Origin: Sphingobium sp. CAP-1
GTDB taxonomy: Bacteria > Pseudomonadota > Alphaproteobacteria > Sphingomonadales > Sphingomonadaceae
DNA: 64,000 nt
Direction: 5' to 3'
Assembly: GCF_009720145.1 (NCBI RefSeq)
Contig: NZ_CP046252.1
Span: 496,001-560,000, forward strand
Shown here: positions 47,334-56,016 of the stretch, piece by piece
Layout: every line of letters begins with the position of its first letter
How positions within the stretch are numbered: position 1 is the first letter of the stretch
Notes under the pieces: model-generated
What the model was told of the DNA's origin: nothing
Database searches by the model: none
What the model saw: only the letters and a program-made list of their open reading frames with translations
Position numbers and translations under genes: made by a program

Positions 47334-47348
47334 GTTCTTTATTTGTTC
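47334..47348. promoter_or_regulatory. LexA (SOS) box of uvrA, alphaproteobacterial type
   Basis: GTTC-TTTATTT-GTTC matches the direct-repeat SOS box GTTC-N7-GTTC of alphaproteobacterial LexA exactly (GAAC-N7-GAAC on the gene strand). It lies 45-59 bases upstream of the uvrA start codon. uvrA is a known LexA target, so DNA-damage induction is very likely. Confidence 0.85.
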
Positions 47349-47510
47349 GGAAGGGGCGGGGCAAGGGCGTTGCGCGCCCGATGCGGCAGATGGGGATGGA
47401 GCGGCATGGTGGGAAGGGCGCGGTCGCACCGCTATTGTACGGTCATAAATATGGCGTTGATATTACCGAATATTTCACTCTATGTCGGGTTATTCAGACG
47501 GGGGTGAAGA

Positions 47511-50500
47511 ATGACGGTTTATGTGGGTGGGGATAGCGGCGAGATTTTCAACGGCTCGGATGACAATGACAAGGCCTATGGCAATGGCGGCAATGATCGT
47601 CTCTTCGGCAACGGGGGCGACGACACGCTGGATGGCGGTAGCGGCGCGGATCTATTGAACGGTGGCGTGGGGCGCGACATTCTGGTGTCGCATCTGGTCA
47701 ACTCCCAATTCTATCTCGACCTTCTGGCAGGCGATCTCTCCTTCGATTCAGGATTGCGTGGCGGCGTGTCGCTCGACACCGGGCTGGAACGGGACGAATT
47801 GGTCGGCGGCGACGGCAATGACCATATCGCCGCCGGCTATGGCGACCTGATTGCGGGCGGCGACGGTAACGACACGCTCTATCTGAACCTGTCCGGCGCG
47901 ACGCAGGGGGTCGTGCTGGATATGGCGCAGCAACGGTCCAGCGGGTCCATCACTGTCGGCGGCGGGGATATTTCCGGCATCGATGCGCTGGCCTATCTGA
48001 TGGGCAGCAGGTTTGACGACAATATCGTGTCGATCGGCAGCTTCGATGCGAGCCGATCCAGACTCTATGGCAATGACGGCAACGATGTGATCGTGTCGGA
48101 CGCCTATTCCATTCTGGTGTCCGGCGGGGCGGGCGACGACATCATCAATGCGCAGGCGTCGCCCTCAAATTTCACCGCCTATGGGGATGATGGCGATGAC
48201 CTGATGCGGATGGCCTACAGTGCGGTCGCGCAAGGGGGCGCTGGCGATGACCATATCATCGGCGGTTATCAGGCTTTTGGCGGCGATGGCGACGACTGGC
48301 TGGAGGTGGACCCATTCTCCCGCAGCGAAGGCTGGATGATGGGGGAGGCCGGTAACGACCTGATCGTCGGCCAGGATGGCGTCAGCTATCTGTTCGGCGG
48401 GTCGGGTGCGGACAGGCTCTATGGCAATGGCGGCAATGACTTCATGCAGTCGGCGGGCGGTCCGGCGAGCGACCATCTCCTGACCGTCGATCGCGGAACG
48501 GAGCAGGATAGTCTCTATGGTGGCGCAGGCGACGATGATCTGCGGATCGGCTATGGCGATATAGTCGATGGCGGGGATGGCTGGGACATATTGGACCTGA
48601 GTTTGGCGGGGGCGACCAGTGGCGTCGTGCTGGACGTGGCCGCCCTGCTGTCGGGAGCGGCGGTTGCGCCGGGCGGCGGTGCGATCGCCAATATCGAGGA
48701 AATCTACTATATCACCGGCAGCGCGTTCAGCGACAGGTTGATCCTGACGGACCAGTTCAGTGACATCACCGTGGATGCCGGTGGCGGCAATGACATCGTC
48801 CAGGGCGGCGATACGCGGGTCATCTTCGATGGCGGCGACGGCGACGACGTCTTTTTCAGCGGCTGGAGTCCCGACATCATCCGTGGCGGTACGGGCATAG
48901 ACACCGTCGATTATAGTCGGCTGGCGGAAAATGTCAGCGTCGTTCTGGCCGGCGGATTCGGCCATGGCGGCGACGTGCTGACGAGCATCGAAAATGTCGT
49001 CGGGTCGGCCTATGCAGATGATCTGTCCGGCGACGCGAATAATAATATGCTGGATGGCGGCGCGGGCGACGACACGCTTGCAGGCGGCGCGGGCGACGAT
49101 GTTTACGTGGTGGACAGCGCCCAGGATGTGGTGATCGAGGTTGCGGGTCAGGGCTATGACAGTGTGCGGGCCTCCGTCAGCTATAGTCTGGCGGGGACGG
49201 CCGTCGAAGAACTGGTGCTGACCGGCACCGCCAACATCAACGCGCAAGGCGGCGCGGCCGACAATGTTCTGGTCGGCAATGGCGGCAATAATATCCTGGA
49301 TGGCGGCGCTGGCGTCGATCGGATGACGGGCGGCAATGGCGACGACATCTATTATGTCGATAATGCGCTCGATGTCGTCAACGAAGCCGCCGGTGGCGGG
49401 GTGGACGAGGTTCGCACATCGGCCGCCGCCTATAGCCTGAGCGCCAATGTCGAAAATTTGCGGGGCGTCAGCGCAACCGGGCAATATCTGGTAGGTAATG
49501 CGCTGGCCAATGAGATCAGGGCGGGAAGCGGCGACGATCGCCTCGACGGCGGCGCAGGCGCGGATACGCTGATCGGCGGGCTGGGCGACGATGCCTATTA
49601 TGTCGACAATGCCGGCGATGTCATTGTCGAGCATGACGGGGAGGGATCGGACCGGGTGTTCGCCACCGCCAGCGTCGACCTGTCGGGCAATTTTGTCGAA
49701 GATTTGCTCCTGCAGGGCAGCGCCAATATTAACGGCATCGGCAATGCGCTGAACAACATCATTCAGGCCAATAGCGGCAATAATGTGCTGGTCGGCGGCG
49801 CGGGCATCGACATCCTGACCTATCGCAGCGCGACCAGCGCCGTCACCATCTCGCTCGCCGCTACGGGGCCGCAGGCGACCGGGGGTTCGGGGACCGACAC
49901 GGTCAGCGGTTTCGAGGATCTGCGCGGCTCGCTCTACAGCGACCATCTGACCGGCGACAATGGCTCCAATGTCATCGATGGCGACTGGGGCGCGGACACC
50001 ATGATCGGCCTGGGCGGCAACGACATCTATATTGTCGACCATGCGCTGGACAATGTCGTGGAGGTCGCCGGGCAGGGCAATGACACGATCTACAGCTTCG
50101 TGTCCTACAGCCTGGAAGGGCGGGACGTGGAAATGCTGGCGCTCCAGTCCGGCATGGGGGCGCTGAACGCCACCGGCAACGCCAAGGCCAACACGCTGAT
50201 CGGCAATGACGACGCCAATATACTGGATGGCAAGGGCGGCGCGGACCTGCTGATCGGCGACAAGGGCGACGATGTCTATATCGTCGATGGCGCGGGGACG
50301 CGGGTGATCGAGGCGGCGGGCGAAGGGCAGGACAGCGTCCGCACCAGCGTCGACCTCAATCTGGCGGGCCAGTCGATCGAGACGGTGGTGATGCTGGGGA
50401 CGGCCCGTTCGCTGACCGGCGGCAATGTCGACAGCCGGATCACTGGCAATGATGTCACCAACCTGATCGTCGCGGGCGCGGGCGATGATCGCGTCTTTGG

Positions 50501-51581
50501 CCGGGCGGGCGATGACCGGATCGAGGGCGGCGCGGGGCGCGACTATCTGGATGGCGGCGCGGGCGTCGATAGCGTGAGCTATGAACATGCGACTGCCGGC
50601 GTGGTGGTGTCGCTGGCGATCAGCGGCGCACAGAATACGCGCGGCGCGGGCGTCGATGCGCTGGTCGGCTTCGAGAATATCCGGGGATCGACCTTTGACG
50701 ACCGGTTGACCGGCGACGATCATGGCAATGTCATCAGCGGTCTTGATGGCGCGGACGTGATGATCGGCCTGTTCGGCGACGATGTCTATTATGTCGACAA
50801 TGTCGGCGACAAGGTGGTCGAGAAAATCCATGACGGCTATGACAGCGTCTTTGCCGCCGTGGATTATACGCTCTCGGCGCATGTGGAGGCGCTGACGCTG
50901 ACGGGCCGCGCCGATATCGACGCGACCGGCAACGCCCAGGACAATGTGCTGACCGGCAATAGCGGCGACAACCGGTTGAATGGCGGCGTGGGGTCTGACC
51001 TGATGATCGGCAAGGGCGGCGACGACATCTATCATGTGTCGAGCGCGGGCGATGTCGTGGTCGAGCAGGCCGGCGAGGGGCATGATCTGGTGCTGAGTTC
51101 GGTGTCCTGGACGCTGGGCGACAATGTCGAGGATTTGCGGCTGGTGGGCAGCGGCCATCTGATCGGCCGGGGCAATGCGCTGGCCAACGACATTCGCGGC
51201 AATGCCGGCAACAATACGCTGTGGGGCGGGGCCGGCAACGACCTGCTGACCGGCGGCGCGGGGATCGACAATTTCGTGTTCGACACGGCCTTGGGCGCGG
51301 GCAATGTCGACCGCATCACCGATTTTTCCGTCGCCGACGACTCCATCAGTCTGTTCCGCTCCGCCTTTGGCGCGTTGGGCGGTCTGAACGGCTCGCTGGC
51401 AGCGGCGGCGTTCCAGACCGGATCGGTGGCGCTGGAGGCGGATGACCGCATCCTCTATGACGGGGCCAGCGGCAATATCTTCTACGACGCCGACGGCAGC
51501 GGCGCGGGCGCGGCGATATTGTTCGCACAGGTGACGCCGGGGCTGGCGCTGAGCCATCTCGACTTTGTCGTGCTGGGCTGA
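47511..51581 (+). CDS. Large RTX-type calcium-binding repeat protein
   Basis: This 1356-residue acidic protein consists almost wholly of glycine/aspartate nonapeptide repeats of the hemolysin type (for example NGGNDRLFGNGGDDTLDGGS at 25-45, repeated in several blocks). These alternate with about ten copies of a longer unit (DDVYVVDSAQDVVIEVAGQG, SVSYSLAGTAVEELVLTGTA, DNVLVGNGGNNILDGGAG). The repeats bind Ca2+ and fold outside the cell. The C-terminus (FDTALGAGNVDRITDFSVAD, then SHLDFVVLG) is the usual type I secretion end. No enzyme domain is visible, and no ABC exporter or membrane-fusion gene is nearby. It may be an adhesin or surface-layer-like protein. The gap before it (47349-47510) is AT-rich and probably holds its promoter. 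Confidence 0.9.
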   Translation: MTVYVGGDSGEIFNGSDDNDKAYGNGGNDRLFGNGGDDTLDGGSGADLLNGGVGRDILVSHLVNSQFYLDLLAGDLSFDSGLRGGVSLDTGLERDELVGGDGNDHIAAGYGDLIAGGDGNDTLYLNLSGATQGVVLDMAQQRSSGSITVGGGDISGIDALAYLMGSRFDDNIVSIGSFDASRSRLYGNDGNDVIVSDAYSILVSGGAGDDIINAQASPSNFTAYGDDGDDLMRMAYSAVAQGGAGDDHIIGGYQAFGGDGDDWLEVDPFSRSEGWMMGEAGNDLIVGQDGVSYLFGGSGADRLYGNGGNDFMQSAGGPASDHLLTVDRGTEQDSLYGGAGDDDLRIGYGDIVDGGDGWDILDLSLAGATSGVVLDVAALLSGAAVAPGGGAIANIEEIYYITGSAFSDRLILTDQFSDITVDAGGGNDIVQGGDTRVIFDGGDGDDVFFSGWSPDIIRGGTGIDTVDYSRLAENVSVVLAGGFGHGGDVLTSIENVVGSAYADDLSGDANNNMLDGGAGDDTLAGGAGDDVYVVDSAQDVVIEVAGQGYDSVRASVSYSLAGTAVEELVLTGTANINAQGGAADNVLVGNGGNNILDGGAGVDRMTGGNGDDIYYVDNALDVVNEAAGGGVDEVRTSAAAYSLSANVENLRGVSATGQYLVGNALANEIRAGSGDDRLDGGAGADTLIGGLGDDAYYVDNAGDVIVEHDGEGSDRVFATASVDLSGNFVEDLLLQGSANINGIGNALNNIIQANSGNNVLVGGAGIDILTYRSATSAVTISLAATGPQATGGSGTDTVSGFEDLRGSLYSDHLTGDNGSNVIDGDWGADTMIGLGGNDIYIVDHALDNVVEVAGQGNDTIYSFVSYSLEGRDVEMLALQSGMGALNATGNAKANTLIGNDDANILDGKGGADLLIGDKGDDVYIVDGAGTRVIEAAGEGQDSVRTSVDLNLAGQSIETVVMLGTARSLTGGNVDSRITGNDVTNLIVAGAGDDRVFGRAGDDRIEGGAGRDYLDGGAGVDSVSYEHATAGVVVSLAISGAQNTRGAGVDALVGFENIRGSTFDDRLTGDDHGNVISGLDGADVMIGLFGDDVYYVDNVGDKVVEKIHDGYDSVFAAVDYTLSAHVEALTLTGRADIDATGNAQDNVLTGNSGDNRLNGGVGSDLMIGKGGDDIYHVSSAGDVVVEQAGEGHDLVLSSVSWTLGDNVEDLRLVGSGHLIGRGNALANDIRGNAGNNTLWGGAGNDLLTGGAGIDNFVFDTALGAGNVDRITDFSVADDSISLFRSAFGALGGLNGSLAAAAFQTGSVALEADDRILYDGASGNIFYDADGSGAGAAILFAQVTPGLALSHLDFVVLG

Positions 51582-51620
51582 TCCTCCGGCGGCAAGGGTG
51601 GGCATGTCGTTCATGGCCGG

Positions 51621-51646
51621 ATGAGCGCCGTTCGTCCGGCGCTCAT
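51621..51646 (+). terminator. Hairpin downstream of the RTX gene
   Basis: A perfect 10-bp stem, ATGAGCGCCG (51621-51630) with CGGCGCTCAT (51637-51646), and a 6-base loop lies 40 bases after the RTX stop. No T-run follows. It is likely to mark the 3' end of the RTX message. Confidence 0.5.
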
Positions 51647-51827
51647 GCCGCCGGGCGGCGCGGGCGAACGGATCATCGAAGCGCGCGCGCGCGGCGCCAT
51701 CGCCGCGCTATGCTGATGGTCATGAGCAGAGATCCGAACCTCCCCCGTTAAGGGACGGTTCACCGCCAATGGCGTCGTCTCTGTCTTGACAGTTTCCCCG
51801 ATCCGAGTGCCCGACAGCGCCTGGATA

Positions 51828-51861
51828 CGCCCCCGGCCTTCCCTTGCGCCGGGGGCGTTTT
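51828..51861 (+). terminator. Intrinsic terminator in the RTX-urcA gap
   Basis: CGCCCCCGG (51828-51836) pairs with CCGGGGGCG (51849-51857), followed by TTTT. It stands almost 250 bases after the RTX gene in a 590-base gap (51582-52171) with no convincing protein gene. It may end a small RNA, since a TTGACA lies at 51786, or be a second RTX terminator. The rest of the gap is GC-rich, with repeated CGTCG-like runs near 51910-51980. Confidence 0.6.
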
Positions 51862-52171
51862 CGTTTGTGCGCCCTGCCGCGATTCCCTTCCTTTACGTAA
51901 CGGAAAATGTCGTTGGCGACGGCGGCCCTGTCGTTGGTCGCGTCGTTCGTCCGCGTCGCTTGGCGCTTCGTCGCCGGATCGGTCGTTGGCCGATGACCAT
52001 CGTTGCCGGTCGAAGCGCGCGCGCGGGCGGCGGGCAACGCTCCTAAACAGAACAGGCGAACGGGAAAGGGGCCGACCCCAAACAAGACCTCCGGCTCCCC
52101 CGTTCGCACCCGGCGCTCCGCACAGCCCCCATGGCGCCGCCGGTCACAAGATATTCTGAGGAGACAGGTCC

Positions 52172-52522
52172 ATGTTTACGTCGTCAAAATTCGTCGCCGC
52201 TTTCGCTTCCATCGCCCTGGCCGCCAGTGCCGGCGCCGCATCCGCCGAGGATTTTACATCCAACGGCCGCACCGCCGAAGTCTATCATGGCGACCTCAAT
52301 CTGGCGAAGGCGAGCCAGCAGAAGGAATTGCGCAGCCGCATCGCCCGCGCCGCCAGCCGCGTCTGCGCCTCGACCGACCTGTCGGCCCAGATGCAGTGCC
52401 GCGCGAAGGCGATCGCCCATGTCGACGCCCCGATCAACGCCGCCATCGCCCGCGCCGAAACGAAGGACCGCTATGCCGACGCCAGCGTGACCAAGGAACC
52501 GCGCCCGGTGGTCGGCAACTGA
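52172..52522 (+). CDS. UrcA family protein
   Basis: This 116-residue exported protein has a signal peptide (FVAAFASIALAASAGAASA) and a short mature domain. The UrcA pattern is a paired-cysteine helix: LRSRIARAASRVCASTDLSA, then QCRAKAIAHVDAPINAAIAR, giving two cysteines that probably form a disulfide. UrcA proteins are common in sphingomonads and of unknown function. GAGGAGACAGG precedes ATG 52172, and an intrinsic terminator follows. Confidence 0.87.
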   Translation: MFTSSKFVAAFASIALAASAGAASAEDFTSNGRTAEVYHGDLNLAKASQQKELRSRIARAASRVCASTDLSAQMQCRAKAIAHVDAPINAAIARAETKDRYADASVTKEPRPVVGN

Positions 52523-52550
52523 CCGGGGCTTTGCAGGATGGAAAAGCGAT

Positions 52551-52579
52551 AAAGGCCCGGCGCGATGCCGGGCCTTTTT
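52551..52579 (+). terminator. Intrinsic terminator after urcA-family gene
   Basis: GGCCCGGC (52554-52561) and GCCGGGCC (52567-52574) flank a 5-base loop, with AAA before and TTTTT after. The A/T flanks also let it work for the convergent LytTR gene. Confidence 0.9.
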
Positions 52580-52616
52580 GCGTGGGGGGAAGAAAAGCGG
52601 ACTGACTGATCGCCCT

Positions 52617-53363
52617 CTACCGCCCCGTCATCGCGCGGGCGTTCGCCAGGAAGGTGCGGCCGATGCGGATTTCGCCGCCGTCGGCCAGCGCGGCGAACCA
52701 GACGCCGCTGCCGTCGTGGCGCAGGCGGGCGATATGGTCGCGGCGGACGATGTGGCTGCGGTGCAGGCGCACGAATTGCTGCGGGTCCAGCCGTTCCTCC
52801 AGGCTGCTGATCGTCTGGTGGAGGAGGTAGCTGTGCGCGCCGACATGCAGGCGCATATAGTCGCGCTCCGCCTCGATCCGGTCGATCTGGTCGGCGGCGA
52901 TGCGGATCAGTTCGGACCGGTGCGGCACCCAGAATTCCTCGGCCCATTCGGGCGCGGGGCCGGCGGCGATCGTGGGGGCGTCGACGGGCGACTGGTGGCG
53001 CAGCGCCACTTCCACCCGGTCGACCGCGCGGGTCAGGCGATCATGGGCGACGGGTTTGAGCATATAATCGACCGCGGCGAGATCGAACGCCTCGACCGCG
53101 AAGCCCTCGAACGCCGTCACGAAAATCACCGCCGGGCGGATGCCCATGCGCCCCACCGCGCGGGCGACCCCGATGCCATCCAGCAGCGGCATGGCGATGT
53201 CGAGCATGACGAGATCGGGCTTCAACCCTTCGATCAGACGCAGCGCTGCTTCACCGTCGGTGGCGGTGCCGACCAGCGCGATGCGGGGTTCACGGGCGCA
53301 CAGCATCTGGAGCCGCTCGACCGCGAGCGGCTCGTCATCGACGATCATGGTGCGGATGGACAT
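52617..53363 (-). CDS. LytTR-type response regulator
   Basis: This 248-residue response regulator has an N-terminal receiver domain (Asp9, Asp10; phospho-acceptor Asp55 in LVMLDIAMPLLDG; late Thr/Lys in VTAFEG and YMLKPVAHDRL). The C-terminal LytTR DNA-binding domain (~140-245) shows IDRIEAERDYMRLHVGAHS, FVRLHRSHIVRRDHIA and IRIGRTFLANAR. It is paired with the upstream histidine kinase (5-base gap, same operon). LytTR regulators often bind direct repeats and control envelope or virulence genes; the target here is unknown. Confidence 0.93.
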   Translation of the reverse strand: MSIRTMIVDDEPLAVERLQMLCAREPRIALVGTATDGEAALRLIEGLKPDLVMLDIAMPLLDGIGVARAVGRMGIRPAVIFVTAFEGFAVEAFDLAAVDYMLKPVAHDRLTRAVDRVEVALRHQSPVDAPTIAAGPAPEWAEEFWVPHRSELIRIAADQIDRIEAERDYMRLHVGAHSYLLHQTISSLEERLDPQQFVRLHRSHIVRRDHIARLRHDGSGVWFAALADGGEIRIGRTFLANARAMTGR

Positions 53364-53368
53364 AGGTG

Positions 53369-54481
53369 TCAGCAGCCCTTGCGGATGATGGGGAGGGTGA
53401 GCAGCACGGAGAAGCCGTCGCCCTCGCGCGGACCATAGACGATGCGGCCGGCTTCGCCAAAGCGCGCGGAGAGCCGGTCGCGCACATTGGCGAGGCCGAT
53501 GCCGCTGCCGCCGTCCGCCACGCCGGGCGGATTGTCGCCATTGTCGGCGACGGCGATGTGCATCAACTCGCCATCCTCGCGCGCGGTGATGGTGATGGTG
53601 ACGGGGCTGGAGGTGCGCGACACGCCATATTTGATCGCATTTTCGACCAGAGGCTGAAGGATCAGCCCCGGCACGCAGGCGCCCATCAGCGCCGGGGGAA
53701 TGTCGATGATCGTCACCAGCCGGTCGGGGAAGCGGACCGCCTCGATATCCAGATAGAGTTTCTGGAGATGCACTTCCTCCTCCAGCGGCACATCGTCCAG
53801 CGGATCGCCGGTCAGGCTGGTGCGGTAGAAGTTGGAGAGCGACATGATCATCTTCTCCGCCTCGTCCGGCTTGTTGCGCATGACCAGGGTGGAGAGGGAG
53901 TTCAGCGTGTTGAACAGGAAATGCGGGTTCACCTGATAGCGCAGCGAGCGCAGTTCGGCCTGCTGCGCGGCCTGTTCCAGCCGGGCGGCGCGGCGCTGCG
54001 TGCGGTGCGCCTCGCTGGCGTAGGACAGAGCGAGATAGAGGCCGGCCCAGGCGGACAGGAAGAAATAGCGGCTGATCGCATCCTCGACGATGGAGATGAG
54101 GACATAGCCTTCCTCCGCCATCTTCTTCTTCGATTCCGCGTCGGGGAAGAGGGTGACGGGATCATAGACGTTGAAGATATAATAGTTGGCCGCCGCCATC
54201 GCGAGCGCGAAGGGGGCGGCGAGCGAGAAGGCGGCGACGATGCGCACCGGTAGCGGCTTGCCGTCGAAGCGGCGCAGGACGAGGTAGAGAATCCAGGTGA
54301 CGATGATGCCGATCGTTGCCACCACCATGCGCCGGGCGGCCAGTTCCCACTGCGCGTCGAACCCGATCACGGCCGCGCGCAGGCTGACGATGACGGTATA
54401 GAAGAACCAGAAACCCAGTATGGAATAGAGCGCGATCGACGGCGCCACGCCGCGTTCGCCGTCATCGGCAATGTCGTTCAT
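53369..54481 (-). CDS. LytS/YehU-type sensor histidine kinase
   Basis: This 370-residue membrane kinase has about four helices in its first 190 residues (SIALYSILGFWFFYTVIVSL, MVVATIGIIVTWILYLVLRR, IVAAFSLAAPFALAMAAANY and FFLSAWAGLYLALSYASEA). The His_kinase domain follows, with His187 in RYQVNPHFLFNTLNSLSTLV. The ATP-binding region has the N-box LILQPLVENAIKYGV and the G-box GGSGIGLANVRDRL. ATG 54481 was chosen; the open frame extends upstream. No periplasmic sensor domain is large enough to suggest a ligand, so it may sense a membrane state. Confidence 0.92.
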   Translation of the reverse strand: MNDIADDGERGVAPSIALYSILGFWFFYTVIVSLRAAVIGFDAQWELAARRMVVATIGIIVTWILYLVLRRFDGKPLPVRIVAAFSLAAPFALAMAAANYYIFNVYDPVTLFPDAESKKKMAEEGYVLISIVEDAISRYFFLSAWAGLYLALSYASEAHRTQRRAARLEQAAQQAELRSLRYQVNPHFLFNTLNSLSTLVMRNKPDEAEKMIMSLSNFYRTSLTGDPLDDVPLEEEVHLQKLYLDIEAVRFPDRLVTIIDIPPALMGACVPGLILQPLVENAIKYGVSRTSSPVTITITAREDGELMHIAVADNGDNPPGVADGGSGIGLANVRDRLSARFGEAGRIVYGPREGDGFSVLLTLPIIRKGC

Positions 54482-54707
54482 GCCTTCCTGTCTACGCGCG
54501 TGCGTGCGGAATGTCTGTAGGCCGCATGGTTGCTGGTCGAACGGGCCGGGGTGTTGGTCGAAGGCGGGAGTCATAGGCAGGCTGGGGCGGAACCGGGTGC
54601 GGAGTCGCGGGTTGATTTGGGGAGGATCGATAGCAGCGGCCGCAAAGCTATGATATATTGGCGACGGCAGAGCGAAACCGCCGCCCTTTGAGAGGAGCAA
54701 CACCCTT

Positions 54708-54962
54708 ATGCCGACATCCGCCACCCCCGCCATTGAACGGATCGCCCGCGTATTGGCCGGTCGCCATCTGAGCCTGAACGGCGAGGGCAGCGATCCCCAT
54801 GCGGCCGGCGCGGTGGATGCGGCCTGGCCGGCCCATGTCGATGACGCCTATGCGATATTGAGTACGCTGCGCGAACCGGACGCCCATATGGCGCAGGCGG
54901 GCGACGTGACGGTGTGGCGGGCAATGATCGGCGCGGTGCTGGAGCGGCGATCCGCCGCCTGA
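54708..54962 (+). CDS. Small uncharacterised protein (84 residues)
   Basis: This 84-residue soluble protein (IERIARVLAGRHLSLNGEGS, VDAAWPAHVDDAYAILSTLR, VTVWRAMIGAVLERR) has no signal peptide or membrane helix. A ribosome site (GAGAGGAG) precedes ATG 54708. I do not recognise a family beyond similar short proteins in sphingomonads. It is transcribed toward the ModE-like gene 63 bases on. Confidence 0.65.
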   Translation: MPTSATPAIERIARVLAGRHLSLNGEGSDPHAAGAVDAAWPAHVDDAYAILSTLREPDAHMAQAGDVTVWRAMIGAVLERRSAA

Positions 54963-55025
54963 TTTGGCGGATGTGTAACAGGATGCGTTGGCCTGCCGCC
55001 GCCGCTGTGGCATGACGGCGGGCCA

Positions 55026-55370
55026 ATGCTGAAGATCAAGATCCAGATTTATTGCGGCGATCAGATCGCCATGGGGCCGGGCAAGGCCGACCTGCTCGAC
55101 GCGATCGCGAGCGAGGGATCGATTTCCGCCGCCGGTCGCAAGCTGGGCATGAGCTATCGCCGCTGCTGGCTGCTGGTCGACGTGATGAACCGCTGCTGGG
55201 ACGCGCCACTGGTCGCGACATCGAGCGAAGGCGCGACCCTGACGGAACGCGGTGTCGGGGTGCTGGCGGACTATCGGGCGTTGCAGGCGGATGTGGGGAA
55301 AGCCGGCGCAAAAGGCGGCGGCGCGATCGAACGGCATTTGCGCGGCGAGCCGCTGGCGGCGCAGGGGTAG
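55026..55370 (+). CDS. ModE-like winged-helix regulator
   Basis: This 114-residue protein consists of the LysR/ModE-type N-terminal DNA-binding domain only (KADLLDAIASEGSISAAGRK, LGMSYRRCWLLVDVMNRCWD, ATLTERGVGVLADYRAL). The molybdate-binding (TOBE) domains of full ModE are missing, as in many alphaproteobacterial homologues. It may regulate molybdenum uptake or a neighbouring gene, but no mod genes are in the window. Confidence 0.85.
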   Translation: MLKIKIQIYCGDQIAMGPGKADLLDAIASEGSISAAGRKLGMSYRRCWLLVDVMNRCWDAPLVATSSEGATLTERGVGVLADYRALQADVGKAGAKGGGAIERHLRGEPLAAQG

Positions 55371-55386
55371 GCGTGCGGGACGGGAG

Positions 55387-55731
55387 TTACTGAACCTTAC
55401 GCCGATAATAGCGCCACCTTTTGAAACCCTGAATTATGCCGCCCAGAATTTGCATCAGAGACAGTATCAGCAGGCCGGAAAATAGCGAACATGCGGCAAG
55501 TAGAGCAGCATCATGTACCAGCGCATCTTTCGCTGTTTCAGGCCGGGTCAACAAATGCATCGTCCCGAAAAAGATAAGGCAGGACAGGCAGATGCCAATG
55601 CCGCCGATGACTACCCTAAGCTTTGGCGATTTCATGCGCAGATGGTCATGCGCCCTCAAAATGACAAGCACCACGACCAGCAAGAATGCAAACAGCACGC
55701 CATCGTGAATCGTCCAGTTGGTCCATGCCAT
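55387..55731 (-). CDS. Small membrane protein of unknown function
   Basis: This 114-residue protein has three hydrophobic helices (GVLFAFLLVVVLVILRAHDH, VIGGIGICLSCLIFFGTMHL and LAACSLFSGLLILSLMQILG) and a basic C-terminus (FKRWRYYRRKVQ). No family is recognised. Its codon use is less GC-rich than that of its neighbours. The start may be ATG 55731 or GTG 55737; no good ribosome site is seen for either. It is convergent with the ModE-like gene. Confidence 0.6.
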   Translation of the reverse strand: MAWTNWTIHDGVLFAFLLVVVLVILRAHDHLRMKSPKLRVVIGGIGICLSCLIFFGTMHLLTRPETAKDALVHDAALLAACSLFSGLLILSLMQILGGIIQGFKRWRYYRRKVQ

Positions 55732-56016
55732 TTGCACCAACTACCGGAGAGACGAACTGTGCGCAAATGGGTGGAACCAAGCATGCCCCTCCATTCACCC
55801 CGTCCCTAATCTTTTTGTCACGCCCGCAGGGCAGCCGGGGGTGGCGGAGAGCTGGATCGGGGCTGCACAACGGAGGGCGGGAACACGGACGATAGGGGCG
55901 GGCGGCGGTGCGCCGCTCCCCCGCCTGTCGCTTTGTTATTGCCTATATCCGAATATATATAGCGAATCCTGTGCGGCGTCGTTATCGGTCCCGCCAAATC
56001 AAAAGGGGGCGATAAG

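Noticed and set aside
47511..51581. Repeats that might look like a CRISPR array or satellite
   Set aside because: The repeats are in frame, imperfect and encode calcium-binding nonapeptides; there is no constant-repeat/unique-spacer pattern.
48165..51614. Open frame of 1149 codons antisense to the RTX gene
   Set aside because: It arises from the repetitive GGC/GAC codons of the RTX repeats; the plus-strand product has clear RTX motifs and this one has none.
52003..52605. Plus-strand frame of 200 codons overlapping the UrcA-family gene
   Set aside because: The UrcA frame has a signal peptide, a ribosome site and family cysteines; this frame is arginine/proline-rich shadow sequence.
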